In this document: positions 1-9,285 of the stretch, one piece after another | How positions within the stretch are numbered: the stretch's first letter is position 1 | Layout of the letters: every line of letters starts with the position of its first letter | Source: Lingula anatina | Taxonomy: Eukaryota > Brachiopoda > Lingulata > Lingulida > Lingulidae | DNA length: 24,133 nt | Direction: 5' to 3' | Assembly: GCF_001039355.2 (NCBI RefSeq) | Contig: NW_019775843.1 | Span: 88,050-112,182, forward strand | Program-made: the position numbers and the translations under genes | Notes under the pieces: model-generated | Database searches by the model: none | The model's input: only the letters and a program-made list of their open reading frames with translations | What the model was told of the DNA's origin: nothing

Positions 1-956
1 GGGGGGGGGGGGGGGGGGGTAGGCCTACAAAAGTACCGAAGGCCCCTTCTACTCTTTCCCCCTGGGAAACAGTCCCGCACAAAATGGCGCGCACTGCGCA
101 TGCTCAAGATTTCGTGGAAAAGACTCTATTGCCAAACTACATGTAATTAATTTGTAGCTGAGACATTGCTCAAAGTCACCACACAAATTGATTCAGAAAA
201 GATATTGAATATCACAGAGTTATGGGGGAGGGCTACTGCAAAACTGCCAAAATATTACCACACAAAATAGTTATATTGACTAATAGTCACTAAAATCACT
301 TAAATAATTAAGACAGTATGGCCCCTTTTAATGTACTTTGTAGAAAGTGTCACAAAACTGTTACCAATTATAATAATTTAAATTTTAATGGATATGGCTA
401 CTGAAACAGGTTGCATTTACTGTTTAAAATCGTTCAGTAGCAAAGGACCACATGCAGTTCACTTCAGCTGCATATATAAATTATTATATAATTGTTATTT
501 GTATTTATCACTAGCAATTTGAAGCTCTAATCTTATACTTGTATGAGTTATGATTTTTACCAACAAAATATTTTGTGGCTTTTTTTTTTTTTTTGGTGGG
601 GGGGGGGGGGGGGGTATTTTGCCACACCATGAAATATGGCAGACCTACAACTCATCATTTACCATGATTTGCTTATTTTTGATTATAACCTCAATCCAGA
701 TTCTTTGCTGTCAGCTAGTCAGGTACATGTAGAGTGGCTATGCATGACACCGTGTACAAACCATCTGTGGAACTTGTGCTGGTGTATTCATGTTCTAGTA
801 CCTCTACATTGTAATATTTACTGGTAATAATCAGAGAAAAAAATGACTTGTTATGTGGTTCTAGTAGATATTACTACTACCAGTACATAAATGCTGTTTT
901 TGTGAACTGCTTTGTAATTTTTACAAACATTTTATTATTATTATTTATTTTTACAG
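1..956. other. Upstream intron or flank of the acyl-CoA dehydrogenase gene
   Basis: No coding exon could be supported here. The stretch ends in a T-rich tract and an AG acceptor at 955-956, directly before the first visible exon, so at least its right part is intron. It starts with a 19-base G run and holds a T16 run joined to a G-rich run near 580-614. Short reading frames across these homopolymers are low-complexity artefacts. Earlier exons carrying the N-terminus, roughly 40-50 residues by family comparison, should lie to the left of the window. Confidence 0.6.
582..614. repeat. Poly-T/poly-G tract
   Basis: A T16 run followed by a long G run, separated by a few bases, in the upstream intron or flank. 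It resembles homopolymers at degenerate retroposon ends, but no element body can be recognised. Length is likely unstable and prone to sequencing error. Confidence 0.6.
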
Positions 957-3268
957 CTGATTGAGCAAGACATCAACCCATATGTTGATGAATGGGAAGA
1001 AATGGGACAGTTCCCTGCTCATGAGGTGTTCAAGAAACTAGGTCAAGCAGGGTTTCTAGGTGTCACTAAACCTACAGGTGAGACAAACAGCAATCTGAGA
1101 AGACGTATTCATGTAAAGGATAGAGATGTCCACAGAAATGAAGAATATTTTATTTATCTATTTATTTTTTTTTTGTCTTCCGATGTTTTTATGTTTAATT
1201 GAAGAATACATATACCCAGAAAATATTCTGTGAGAATGTATTATAATATAATATTGACTTTTCTTATAGTTTTTGTTGATTTTAACTACACACAATCAAC
1301 TAACATTGTCAATATAAATCATGGCGACATTATGTTTGTATACTGAAGCCATGCAATTTTTTCCTTGGGTAACACTTTTATAAGATTAGAAATGTTACAA
1401 AACATCTGGGATATTAAATTTTATGTTACAGAGTATGGTGGTTTAGGTTTGGACTACACCTACAGTGTGGCAGTTGCGGAGGAGCTGGGTCATATCAACT
1501 GTGGCGGAGTTCCCATGGCGATAGGTGTACAGACAGATATGGCCACCCCCGCACTGGCAAGGTAACACTTATGTTGTCATGGTTGGGGTGATGGGAAATT
1601 TATAAAAAGATGTGAAGAACATGTTTGGAATATGGTTATTGTTGGGATGCCTTTTTTTTTACTTTTTAAAAATTGTCTGAAAAACATTTTTGGTATTGTA
1701 TTTTGGGATGACTAGAATTTTTTTAAAAAATCTGAAAACCTGATTGAATACATTGTTGAAATAATTGAATATGGTTGATAGTAAATATTGAGAGTGAAAT
1801 ATTAAAGATCCATTAAATAAAATGCACTCTACGGCAATTTTGAGCCAGTAATAAGCCTACTAGTACTAAATATGTTGCACTTTTTTCTGAAACAGTGATC
1901 AAAATTGCACTTTTTCTCATATGTTTATGAAGTTTGTATGGATTTTGGTCTTAATTATGAAAAAGATCCAAAGTGTGACCTAAAAGGAACAGTCTATATG
2001 CATGATTTATCAAATGCATCAAACTATGTACATTTATATATTGACAAGGTTCTCATGCATATTCACTTCTGCTGGCCTGGGTTGGATTGGTAGAATCTGT
2101 GTTTAAATATACATGTGATAGAAACATGTATTATTTAGAATGAATTTTATACATAGTGGTGTGTAGTATAACTGATATAGCGTGGATTGAAAGCATGCAT
2201 AATGATATTCTGTTACCAAAGTAAAACAGATTTTGCATATAAAGTGTATATCTTTTAATCTAGAATCATAACCAAAAGGTTGACATTTCTTGTTTTACTA
2301 ATCGGTTATAGTACATTTCAGATTTGGAAGTGATGAGCTGAAGAAGCAGTTTTTGGAGCCGTCCATCGCTGGCGATGTTGTGGCTTGTCTTGGAGTCAGC
2401 GAAGCTGGTGCTGGCTCAGATGTTGCAAGTAAGACCCCGTTCCCACACCTATATTGATCTAGCAGGATCGGCCCATTTCCGTGGGGTTTCTCGCTGAATT
2501 ACATTCAGCTCTGATGTCTGACAAGCCTACTAAAGCTGTTAGGGGGTGATTAACTATCATTTAGCAGCTTCAGTAGGTGTGCCAGACATCTAAGCCATTT
2601 AAGCTGAATGCATGCAATTCAAGTCTCTTGTTGAACTATAACCCTGTTCTTTTCCCTGCAGCTGGGCCTCAGCTTTAAATGTAGGGTTTAATTCAAAAAA
2701 GTACGATAGACTGAGCTTGACCAACCCAGTTCCTCAGATGGTTCATATTTGACAAGTGTCGCTGATCGGGTTGTGATTTTCAGACTATTTCAACACAAAC
2801 AACCTTTATTTGACTAGTGTTTATTGACCTGACCTATATCCTCAACCATTTTATGTGTTTTGCATTTTCTTAGTCTTCTTTTATATTGTATATCTGAATA
2901 TATGTATATATGGTTTTGCTATCTGTCTGTGGTTTTTGATTCACTAGGTATAAAGACAACAGCAGTGAAGAAAGGGGATGATTATGTTATTAATGGTGGT
3001 AAGATGTGGACTACCAATGGGTTCCAAGCTGACTGGATGTGTCTCCTCGCCAACACCAATGAAGGGCCGCCACATCAGAACAAGTCCCTGATCTGCCTAC
3101 CTATGGATGCTAAAGGTATGGCTTAAATGTGACTAATATCTGGTGGTGAGATGTGTGACTTGCACCCTGAAATACAGAGTGTACTGTCCCTTGTATTAGT
3201 AAAAACTATAAGTTGATATTATATGCTGAACTTAAGGGTAAATAAGAAACATCAGATCAAAAACTGAG

Positions 3269-3304
<36 letters not shown>

Positions 3305-4629
3305 ATAATAATTTGCAAAGACAATTTATGAATAAATTTATCAATACAAATCTAACTTAACCATTTCATGTATACTAAGAAAATTTATTTTTTTGCAGCA
3401 TAAATCTAACTTAAACATTTCATGTATACTAAGAAAATGTATTTTTTTGCAGCATAATGTCAGTACATTAAGAAATAAATTAAGGCTTTCAAGACCTAAA
3501 ACTAACTCTATCTTCATATTTTCCATCATGAATTATTTCTACATTTCAATAGGTATCAACTTATCCAAGAGGATAGACAAAATGGGCATGCGCTGCTCAG
3601 ACACTGCTCAGATCTTTTTTGAAGATGTCCACGTGCCCCAGAGTTATGTGGTGGGAGAGGAGGGTCAGGGGTTTACCTACCAGATGATACAGTTTCAGGA
3701 GGAAAGAATGTGGGCTGCCGCTTCAAGTAAAGGCTAGATTTTATGTTTTAAATGTTGTTTATTTATTTATTTAATAATATTTATTTAATTATATTAACTG
3801 ATTTATTTGTTTTTTTTATATTTATTTTATTATATTTACTTATTTATTTATTTGTTTGTTTATTTTATAATATTTATTTATTCATTCTTTAATTTTTTTC
3901 AATTATTATTATTGTTATTCTTTTTGTGCTGCTCTTAAATGTAGAAATATGTGATGAAAGGACTACAAAGGATGGATTATCTTGTTCTTCAGTTCTGGTT
4001 ACCTTGTAGATGTTTGTAGATCACAGATACTTTCTTCATTTGATCAGCTTATTTCACCACTAACACCTTAATGAGTAATTAATCTTTTAATGCAGACCCA
4101 TATAGAACACAATAGACAGTACTTCTGAATCAGTAACTGTTCTGAATAGTATATCATAACATGTCTTGTTGTTACCAGTACTCCAGACTCTACAGAACAT
4201 CATTCAAGCTACCATAGAGTACACCAAGGAAAGACAGGCCTTTGGTCAGCCCATACTTAACAACCAGAGTGTCCACTTCAGACTGGCTGAGCTGGAGACA
4301 GAGGTGGAGCTACTGAGGTCATTGCTGTACAGGACAGTAGGTGGGTGTGATCATTACCATACATGGTTGTAGGTGGGTGTGATCATTACCATACATGGTT
4401 GTAGGTGGGTGTGATCATTACCATACATGGTTGTAGGTGGGTGTGATCATTACCATTCATGGTTGTAGGTGGGTCTGGTCATTAATGCACAGGGCTGTAA
4501 GTAGGTGTGACCATTACCTTACAGGACATAAAGAGGGTGTGGTCATTACAATACATGTCTGAAGGTGGGTGTGATCTATACTGTACAGGGATAGGGCAAG
4601 GTTGTTACTTTATATGAGGATGACTTGCG

Positions 4630-4667
<38 letters not shown>

Positions 4668-5537
4668 TGTCATGTGTAATGACTGTCTCATTCATTACTC
4701 CAGGTCTTTATGTCCAAGGCCAAGATGTGACCAAGTTTGCCTCTATGTGCAAGCTGAAGGTTGGAAGACTTGGTAGAGAAGTGGCAGATAGCTGTCTGCA
4801 GTACTGGGGAGGGATGGGGTTCACAAATGAGGTGTTGGTCAGTAGATTATACAGGTAAGGGCGCATTCCCATAGATTTCAGATCGATCTATCCCCGTGGG
4901 GAGTCTGACTAGATTACTGTCAGATAATCCAGATTAAATGTCCGTCCCACCTACTACAAACTGTAAGGGGGTAATTAACTTTCGTGCCCCCTCGGCTGAC
5001 AGCTATTTAGCGTGAACCCCCATGGAGTTAGGTCGATCTAGTTGGATCGATCTAATCTCTGGGAATGGGGTCTAAGTGTGGGTCAGTGGACTGTACAGTT
5101 AAGCAGTGGTCAGGGGTCAATTTATTTTAGGCAAGCGTTGGTCAGAATTACATGAAAAATAAATTTGCTTTGGAATTTATAGGAGGTAAATTTTATATGG
5201 TAAGAAATGTGTCCATGCTTTTTGAAAGCAAGCTGAAATCATTCATTCCACATTTTCATTTTGAAATACAATTCATATTGGTTCCTGTAGTGAAACTATT
5301 GCTCATTGTAGTGGTGTGGCATAGCTAGAGATAGTTTAGAAGGGGTTTTTGGTATCAGAAATATTTGAGATGTGTTAAACCATATGAGGCCTTATTAGTT
5401 GACAAAATTTTTCCATATTGTCATTGTTTTACAGGGACTTCAGGTTGATAAGCATTGGGGGCGGTGCTGATGAAGTGATGCTGTCAATCATATGCAAATA
5501 CATGAACACCCTCCCCAAGATGCCACAGAAGAAGTGA
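957..5537 (+). CDS. Acyl-CoA dehydrogenase, 5'-partial, eight exons
   Basis: FAD-dependent flavoenzyme that introduces the alpha-beta double bond into acyl-CoA thioesters, probably mitochondrial or peroxisomal beta-oxidation. Exons: 957-1077, 1432-1561, 2322-2428, 2948-3115, 3553-3726, 4179-4340, 4704-4854, 5435-5537. All junctions are GT-AG and the phases join into 371 codons plus TGA. Visible residues: N-terminal helical domain 1-105; family signature [12 protein letters not shown] at 108-119; [12 protein letters not shown] at 248-259; second signature QYWGGMGF with R335 and D339 from residue 320. The position matching the MCAD catalytic Glu is Gly347 (IGGGADE). A Glu-Glu-Arg at 225-227 lies where isovaleryl- and long-chain-type enzymes carry their base, so E226 is the likely catalytic residue (inference). 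The protein resembles the animal group often named 'probable acyl-CoA dehydrogenase 6'; substrate unknown. The C-terminus PQKK is not a canonical peroxisomal SKL signal. The start codon is outside the window. Confidence 0.95.
2433..2625. mobile_element. Foldback MITE (3-bp target family), truncated copy
   Basis: The left terminus GACCCCGTTCCCAC matches the family end GACTGGGTTCCCAT. The core (GTTAGGGGGTGATTAACT, then GTGCCAGACATCTAAGCC) matches the other copies at 4859, 8683, 8906, 12775 and 13893. The right arm is recognisable only to about 2625, so the far terminus and its target duplication are lost. The element begins immediately after GTAA of the exon-3 splice donor (2429-2432). No coding capacity. 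Confidence 0.75.
3272..3302. repeat. (TC)n microsatellite
   Basis: An uninterrupted TC dinucleotide tract of about 15 units in intron 5 of the visible acyl-CoA dehydrogenase exons (between 3115 and 3553). Confidence 0.9.
3346..3454. repeat. Two-unit 54-bp tandem repeat carrying decoy 3' splice sites
   Basis: Two near-identical 54-bp units lie head to tail, about 100-200 bp before the real acceptor at 3551-3552. Each ends in TATTTTTTTGCAG, a convincing pyrimidine tract plus AG, so the intron holds two extra acceptor-like sites upstream of the used one. Reading from either decoy meets in-frame stops before the exon. Confidence 0.8.
4331..4597. repeat. 32-bp minisatellite starting at a splice donor
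   Basis: Units of 32 bp begin at 4341, 4373, 4405, 4437, 4469, 4501, 4533 and 4565. The first four are almost identical and the later ones degenerate. The core is GTGGGTGTGATCATTACCAT. The first unit begins at the exon-6 donor (exon ends 4340), and the later units keep both the donor-like TAG|GTGGGT and a TACAGGAC stretch matching the exon's own 3' end, so the repeat probably grew from the exon-intron boundary. Confidence 0.9.
4631..4666. repeat. (TTA)12 microsatellite
   Basis: Twelve perfect TTA units in the intron before the exon starting at 4704. The apparent poly-leucine reading frame over it is a low-complexity artefact. Confidence 0.95.
4859..5072. mobile_element. Foldback MITE (3-bp target family), complete copy at a splice donor
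   Basis: A 214-bp non-coding element flanked by TAA duplications (4856-4858 and 5073-5075). It starts GGGCGCATTCCCATAG and ends TCTGGGAATGGGGTC, with long imperfect inverted arms rich in GATCGATC and the shared core TAAGGGGGTAATTAACT. The left TAA is part of the donor AG|GTAA of the exon ending at 4854. Removing the element plus one TAA would restore AG|GTAAGT. The 3-bp target suggests a PIF/Harbinger-like mover (inference). Confidence 0.85.
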
Positions 5538-5936
5538 TGTGCAGGATGAATGGACTTCAGTCTTACAGAAGTACATAAATAATACATATCAGTATTCAAT
5601 CACATTTATCAGGGTTAATTATTATCAACTTGACCATGAACCTATCCTAGTTCAGGTCAGGAAGAGGTCAATGGACAAGCAAATCACAACTACTTAACCA
5701 ACAGTGCATACAAAGAATCTAAACAATGAGACATACGATCATCTTGAAGAATGGGGAATGAGGTCTACAGGAAGGTTACTCTATTATGAGAAAGCCAAAT
5801 CTCACTAGGCTGCTTGGTCTCATATAGTGCCCATTATTTCTTGTGACCAGTTACAAATTCTACAATAGTGTGGTTTTGTAAAATTGTCATAAAAATACAA
5901 AATATATCTATGATTAAGATTAGTTCTGTGTCATAT

Positions 5937-5966
5937 GAGAGAGAAAGAGAGAGATAGAGAGAGAGT
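5937..5966. repeat. (GA)n microsatellite
   Basis: A GA-rich dinucleotide tract with two interruptions, about 400 bp after the acyl-CoA dehydrogenase stop codon. Confidence 0.85.
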
Positions 5967-6112
5967 CTGTTTCCCTTCAATTTGTACAGGTAAGCCCCAT
6001 CCTAGATTTTGACACACTTAGAGAGCATTCACATCAAGAAGAGCCGAGGTCTAGCAAGGCCGAGACCTAAACATGGCGGACCTACTTGAAAGGAGAACCG
6101 TGTAATCCTTTA

Positions 6113-6155
6113 ATGGTCTCTCAGTGACATTCATTGACATTCATTGAGAGACCAT
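6113..6155. repeat. Imperfect 43-bp inverted repeat
   Basis: Arms ATGGTCTCTCA and TGAGAGACCAT surround a short direct repeat of TGACATTCAT. It could fold into a hairpin in RNA or DNA. No other copy was seen in the window. Confidence 0.6.
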
Positions 6156-6780
6156 CAAAGACCATCAATTTGTCCTGTAGGTGTTGGCCCATCCATTACA
6201 TATTAGTATTTTTGAAACAGCCTCAAGTAAATGCTAAATTTTATTTCTTATATCTGCTTATGGCAGAGAAAGGTGTAGAATAAAGGTTTATAAAAGTATA
6301 CTGTGTTAAGAGGGATGCTCAAATAACATGGCCAATAACAAAAACATTCTGGTCTATATATTAATATAATTAAAATTATTAATACTGTAAAAGCAAGTGA
6401 CAGAGCATGGAAATTGATGCAAAATGTATTTATTGAAATATATTTTCTCAAGACCAATTTTTCACAAAAATAATAAAATTTTAAAACATTTTCAACAATT
6501 TTCCAGAGTTCTCTATGTACAGTCAGAAGTGCCTCATTCAAACACCTAAACATTTAATTTGCACATCACAATGTATCGTGAATGAGTGAATAAGTACAAT
6601 GGTGGATATGCTGAACTGATTCGTGATGTTTTAACATTTGTAAATTTTGTGTAGTTCACGACTTTCAATTCATCAAAGTAGTAAGATCATCACAAAGTAT
6701 CCTACATTTCAGTTTACGGTCCATGGTGCCTCATTAGAATTCATCATTTTTTATAATCTTTGGGTTAATGGAAAATTTAA

Positions 6781-6786
6781 TTTATT
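6781..6786 (-). terminator. Candidate poly(A) signal, CD225 copy A
   Basis: AATAAA on the minus strand, about 420 bp after the stop codon. The same hexamer in the same context occurs at 14985-14990 downstream of copy B. Conservation continues past it, so a more distal site is possible. Confidence 0.4.
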
Positions 6787-7203
6787 TGAGCAAAAAAAAT
6801 AATAATAATTATTATAATAATAAGCATGCAAGCAGAGTAGGGAGCTCAAAAACACTGAACGAATGACAGAAAAGCTATTTAGAAAATGTTGATAATAAAC
6901 ATCATGCTACATGCATAAGTCACATGATAAGTGGATTGTTTATAATCCATATTTAATTTAATAAAATATTGATTATAAACATCTTACTAGGTACATTGAT
7001 TATAATCAATATTAATAAAATACTAATATTATAAACAATGTACCCAGTGTGATGGAGCTAGCTAACTCACAAAATCTTGTATGAAACTTTTTGAACAGTG
7101 GTTTGCCATTAATTAAGGCATTTTGCTTAAAGGAAAAGCATAGTCCTCGAGCACAGATCCTCTGTGAACATTGGCCAAAGCAACTATTCGTTTATAGTTA
7201 GGT

Positions 7204-7533
7204 TTAGGTTTCTGCATTGGCAACTGCTACTATTACTGCGAAATAGTAAACCAGGACCACGACTACCGCAATGATAGTTGTCACCATGCCAGCGATGCTT
7301 AGCCCCATGGCTACCTTCCCCTTGCTCCGGGCTCCCTCCACATCTCCGGCGCCGTAGTCGCTGTCCGATAAAACTGAAGAAAAAGAGAGAAATTTACGTA
7401 TCTTAGTATATGTTGTGTGTACTTCAAAGACGGGACTGCATCTTTTCTAATGAGAATCTCTGTGACTGGTATTATGGGTGTCCATTACTGATATCTTTAT
7501 ATCTTGAAGTTCGATTTCACTGTCGTTTAATGA

Positions 7534-7580
<47 letters not shown>

Positions 7581-8433
7581 CATTTGGCGCAGCGGTGTCC
7601 ACCAAATGAGGCCAATTTGCCTGAGATTAAATCATCTTTTGTTTGGGCGACGCATTTTCTCGTATAAAAATGTAAATTTCAAGCGAACTTAAGTGTGAAC
7701 AGATACTGCTTATTATAATTTAATTTTAAAAGAAACAGTATCAAAGAGGGCTCGATACTAGAGACCAGAATTATGAAATTAATTAATGATGAAATTAATT
7801 CCATGCAAAAATGCTCTCTGCACAGTAGGAAAAATGCCATGAAATAGCCAGAGGCACATCTGTGAATATGTAGTAAAACATCACTTTGACTCTCTCTCTC
7901 TCTCTCCTTTTTTAACACTTTAAGAAGAAATTACTTGAAAAGACGAGAGCAATTATCCCCAAGGGCAGATTGCAGCACAGCAGCACAAAGATGGACAGCC
8001 CCAAGTAGTTGGGCGGCTTGATTTGAGTTGTGACGAACACAGTATTGGTTGTCGCAGGAGCGGGCTGGTTCACGATCACCTAATCGAAATAATGGCGAAA
8101 AAAGCTGATCAAATCCATACAGACCAATGCTAAAAATATAGATTTTCAGTAATTATTCTATCAAAAACGAGTATGTAACAATCATTCGCAAGTGACCTGT
8201 TTTAATAAATGCACTTCAAAGTCTTGATATCAACGCGTCGCCCCGCCCGACCTCTTTTCACCCACCCTGATACAATTTTAGCTCCAAATCGCCCCAAGGA
8301 ATACCCCATTACACACCTGTGTTTGAGGTGCAGACGGTGCAGGATTGTATGCGGGAGGAGGTCCTTGGTCGTACCCATAATGAGGGTTTTGCTGTGGATA
8401 GGCCTCCGGGTACGGTTTCTGCACGTATGCCAT
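7204..8433 (-). CDS. CD225/dispanin two-pass membrane protein, copy A
   Basis: Three coding exons: 8433-8317, 8079-7935, 7373-7204, all GT-AG, giving 143 aa. The N-terminus is proline/tyrosine-rich and cytosolic by family analogy, with PPAY near residue 26. After a linker comes a second motif, KPPNY. The CD225 domain follows: hydrophobic segment 1 (GLSIFVLLCC then PLGIIALVFS, about residues 66-87), the intracellular loop with the conserved GDVEGARSKGK (about 97-107), and a very hydrophobic segment 2 ending ANAET. The paired Cys in LCCN match the palmitoylated position of vertebrate IFITM proteins. PPxY motifs usually bind WW-domain ubiquitin ligases. The start is set by the ATG nine bases after a strong acceptor (TCTGTTTTAG). 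Intron 2 holds a TG/CG tract. The exact role is unknown; family members act in membrane fusion control, receptor trafficking and synapses. Confidence 0.92.
7536..7582. repeat. (TG)n(CG)n tract in intron 2, copy A
   Basis: About 17 GT units followed by CGCGCGCG. Alternating purine-pyrimidine sequence of this kind favours Z-DNA. It sits at the same intronic position as the tracts in copies B and C. Confidence 0.9.
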
Positions 8434-8682
8434 AGCGCAAATCTAAAACAGAAAGGCAGAGAGTGATACCTTGATTTGAAACGACAGTAAAATCAGAAGT
8501 GAATGTTATTTAATTATTTTTTTTTATTTATGTATCTTCTATTGCTTATTTTTTATTCATGCGTGTGCGTGCGTGTATGTACGTGTAGTATAACGATATA
8601 CAACTAACGATATACGTGTAGTATATTGTTAGCTTTAGGCCTAATAACTTTGCAATTCTACCGGTAGATGTCCCTGTACTAC

Positions 8683-8905
8683 GGGACCATTCCCACAGAT
8701 ATGTGGATCGATCTATCTCCCTGGGGAGTCTCACTAAATAACTGTCGGCTTAACCAGCTTAAATGTCTGTCCCGCCTACTAAAAGCTGTTAGGGGGAATT
8801 AACTTTCATGCCCGCTCGGCTCCCTCTTGAGCTGATAGCAATTTAGCGTGAAACCCCAGGGAGTTAGGTCGATCCACCTGGAGCGATCTAAGTATGGGAA
8901 CCCAG
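8683..8905. mobile_element. Foldback MITE (3-bp target family), left of a fused pair
   Basis: Starts GGGACCATTCCCACAG, carries GATCGATCTATCTCCCTGG and the core GTTAGGGGGAATTAACT, and ends GGGAACCCAG. It is about 95% alike in its outer arms to the copy at 12775. Its right terminus is joined directly to the terminus of another copy at 8906 with no target duplication between them. Confidence 0.85.
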
Positions 8906-9090
8906 ACTGGGTTCCCATACTTGGATCGATCCATCTGGATCGACCTAACTCCCTGGGGAGCTTCCCTAAATTGCTATCAAATAACCGGCATATATGTCTG
9001 TCACGCCTAGCGAATCACCTAGGAGGAAAAGATAATTACACCCTAACAGCTTTCCTAGGCGTGACTGACATTTAAGCCGGCCAAGTTGAC
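8906..9090. mobile_element. Foldback MITE (3-bp target family), right of a fused pair, truncated
   Basis: Opens with CTGGGTTCCCATACTTGG in inverted orientation to the preceding copy. It contains an inner hairpin (CACGCCTAG and CTAGGCGTG) and fades after CATTTAAGCCGGCC. The distal arm and terminus are missing, and the sequence returns to unit-shared DNA near 9095. Confidence 0.8.
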
Positions 9091-9205
9091 ATAATAGCGA
9101 TAGTTAAAGTGGGTTTAAGAGCATCAATATGTATTGTAGTAATTGTGATATCTTTTTGAATTATTTCAAATATCTGGATCATATCTGAATGTCAAGAGAT
9201 GCTAC

Positions 9206-9285
9206 TGGTTCGGATGGCTCGAATGATAGAGCGCTCGCCTACTGTGCATGGCGCCGTGGGTTCGATCCCCAGGGACTTACATGTA
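9206..9285 (+). mobile_element. tRNA-derived SINE-like sequence in intron 1 (unit A)
   Basis: An A-box-like TGGCTCGAATGATAGAGCG and a B-box GGGTTCGATCCCC are spaced as in a tRNA gene. The D-arm pairs (GCTC/GAGC) and the T-arm nearly pairs, but the anticodon and acceptor stems do not form, so it is not a working tRNA. It looks alanine-tRNA-like in its D-arm. The homologous block at 18300-18377 lies in the same intron of copy B, so it predates the duplication. Confidence 0.6.

Larger units (their letters stand above)
5538..6477. other. Spacer between convergent genes
   Basis: Holds the 3' UTR of the acyl-CoA dehydrogenase and then gene-free sequence. Contents seen: a GA microsatellite at 5937-5966, an AGGTCT/AGACCT mini-hairpin near 6047-6068, and an imperfect 43-bp palindrome at 6113-6155. 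No clear AATAAA was found close to the stop codon. The longest minus-strand frame (around 6248-6553) shows no domain and has no counterpart in the duplicated copies. Confidence 0.6.

Noticed and set aside
2860-2947. Longer acyl-CoA dehydrogenase exon extending upstream of 2948
   Set aside because: The open frame continues left by chance; the residues are not family-like and a good acceptor (CACTAG) sits at 2942-2947 with the phase needed to join the previous exon.
4341-4597. CRISPR-like array
   Set aside because: Units are contiguous 32-bp tandem repeats with no unique spacers, in a eukaryotic intron.
6248-6553. 101-residue minus-strand reading frame
   Set aside because: AT-rich, no domain, and overlaps the end of the duplicated block where copies B and C do not keep it open.
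8209-8466. 85-residue plus-strand reading frame over CD225 exon 1
   Set aside because: It is the antisense shadow of the real minus-strand exon; the same shadow appears at 16569-16766 over copy B.
9206-9285. Functional tRNA gene
   Set aside because: Acceptor and anticodon stems cannot pair; only the D-arm and most of the T-arm do.
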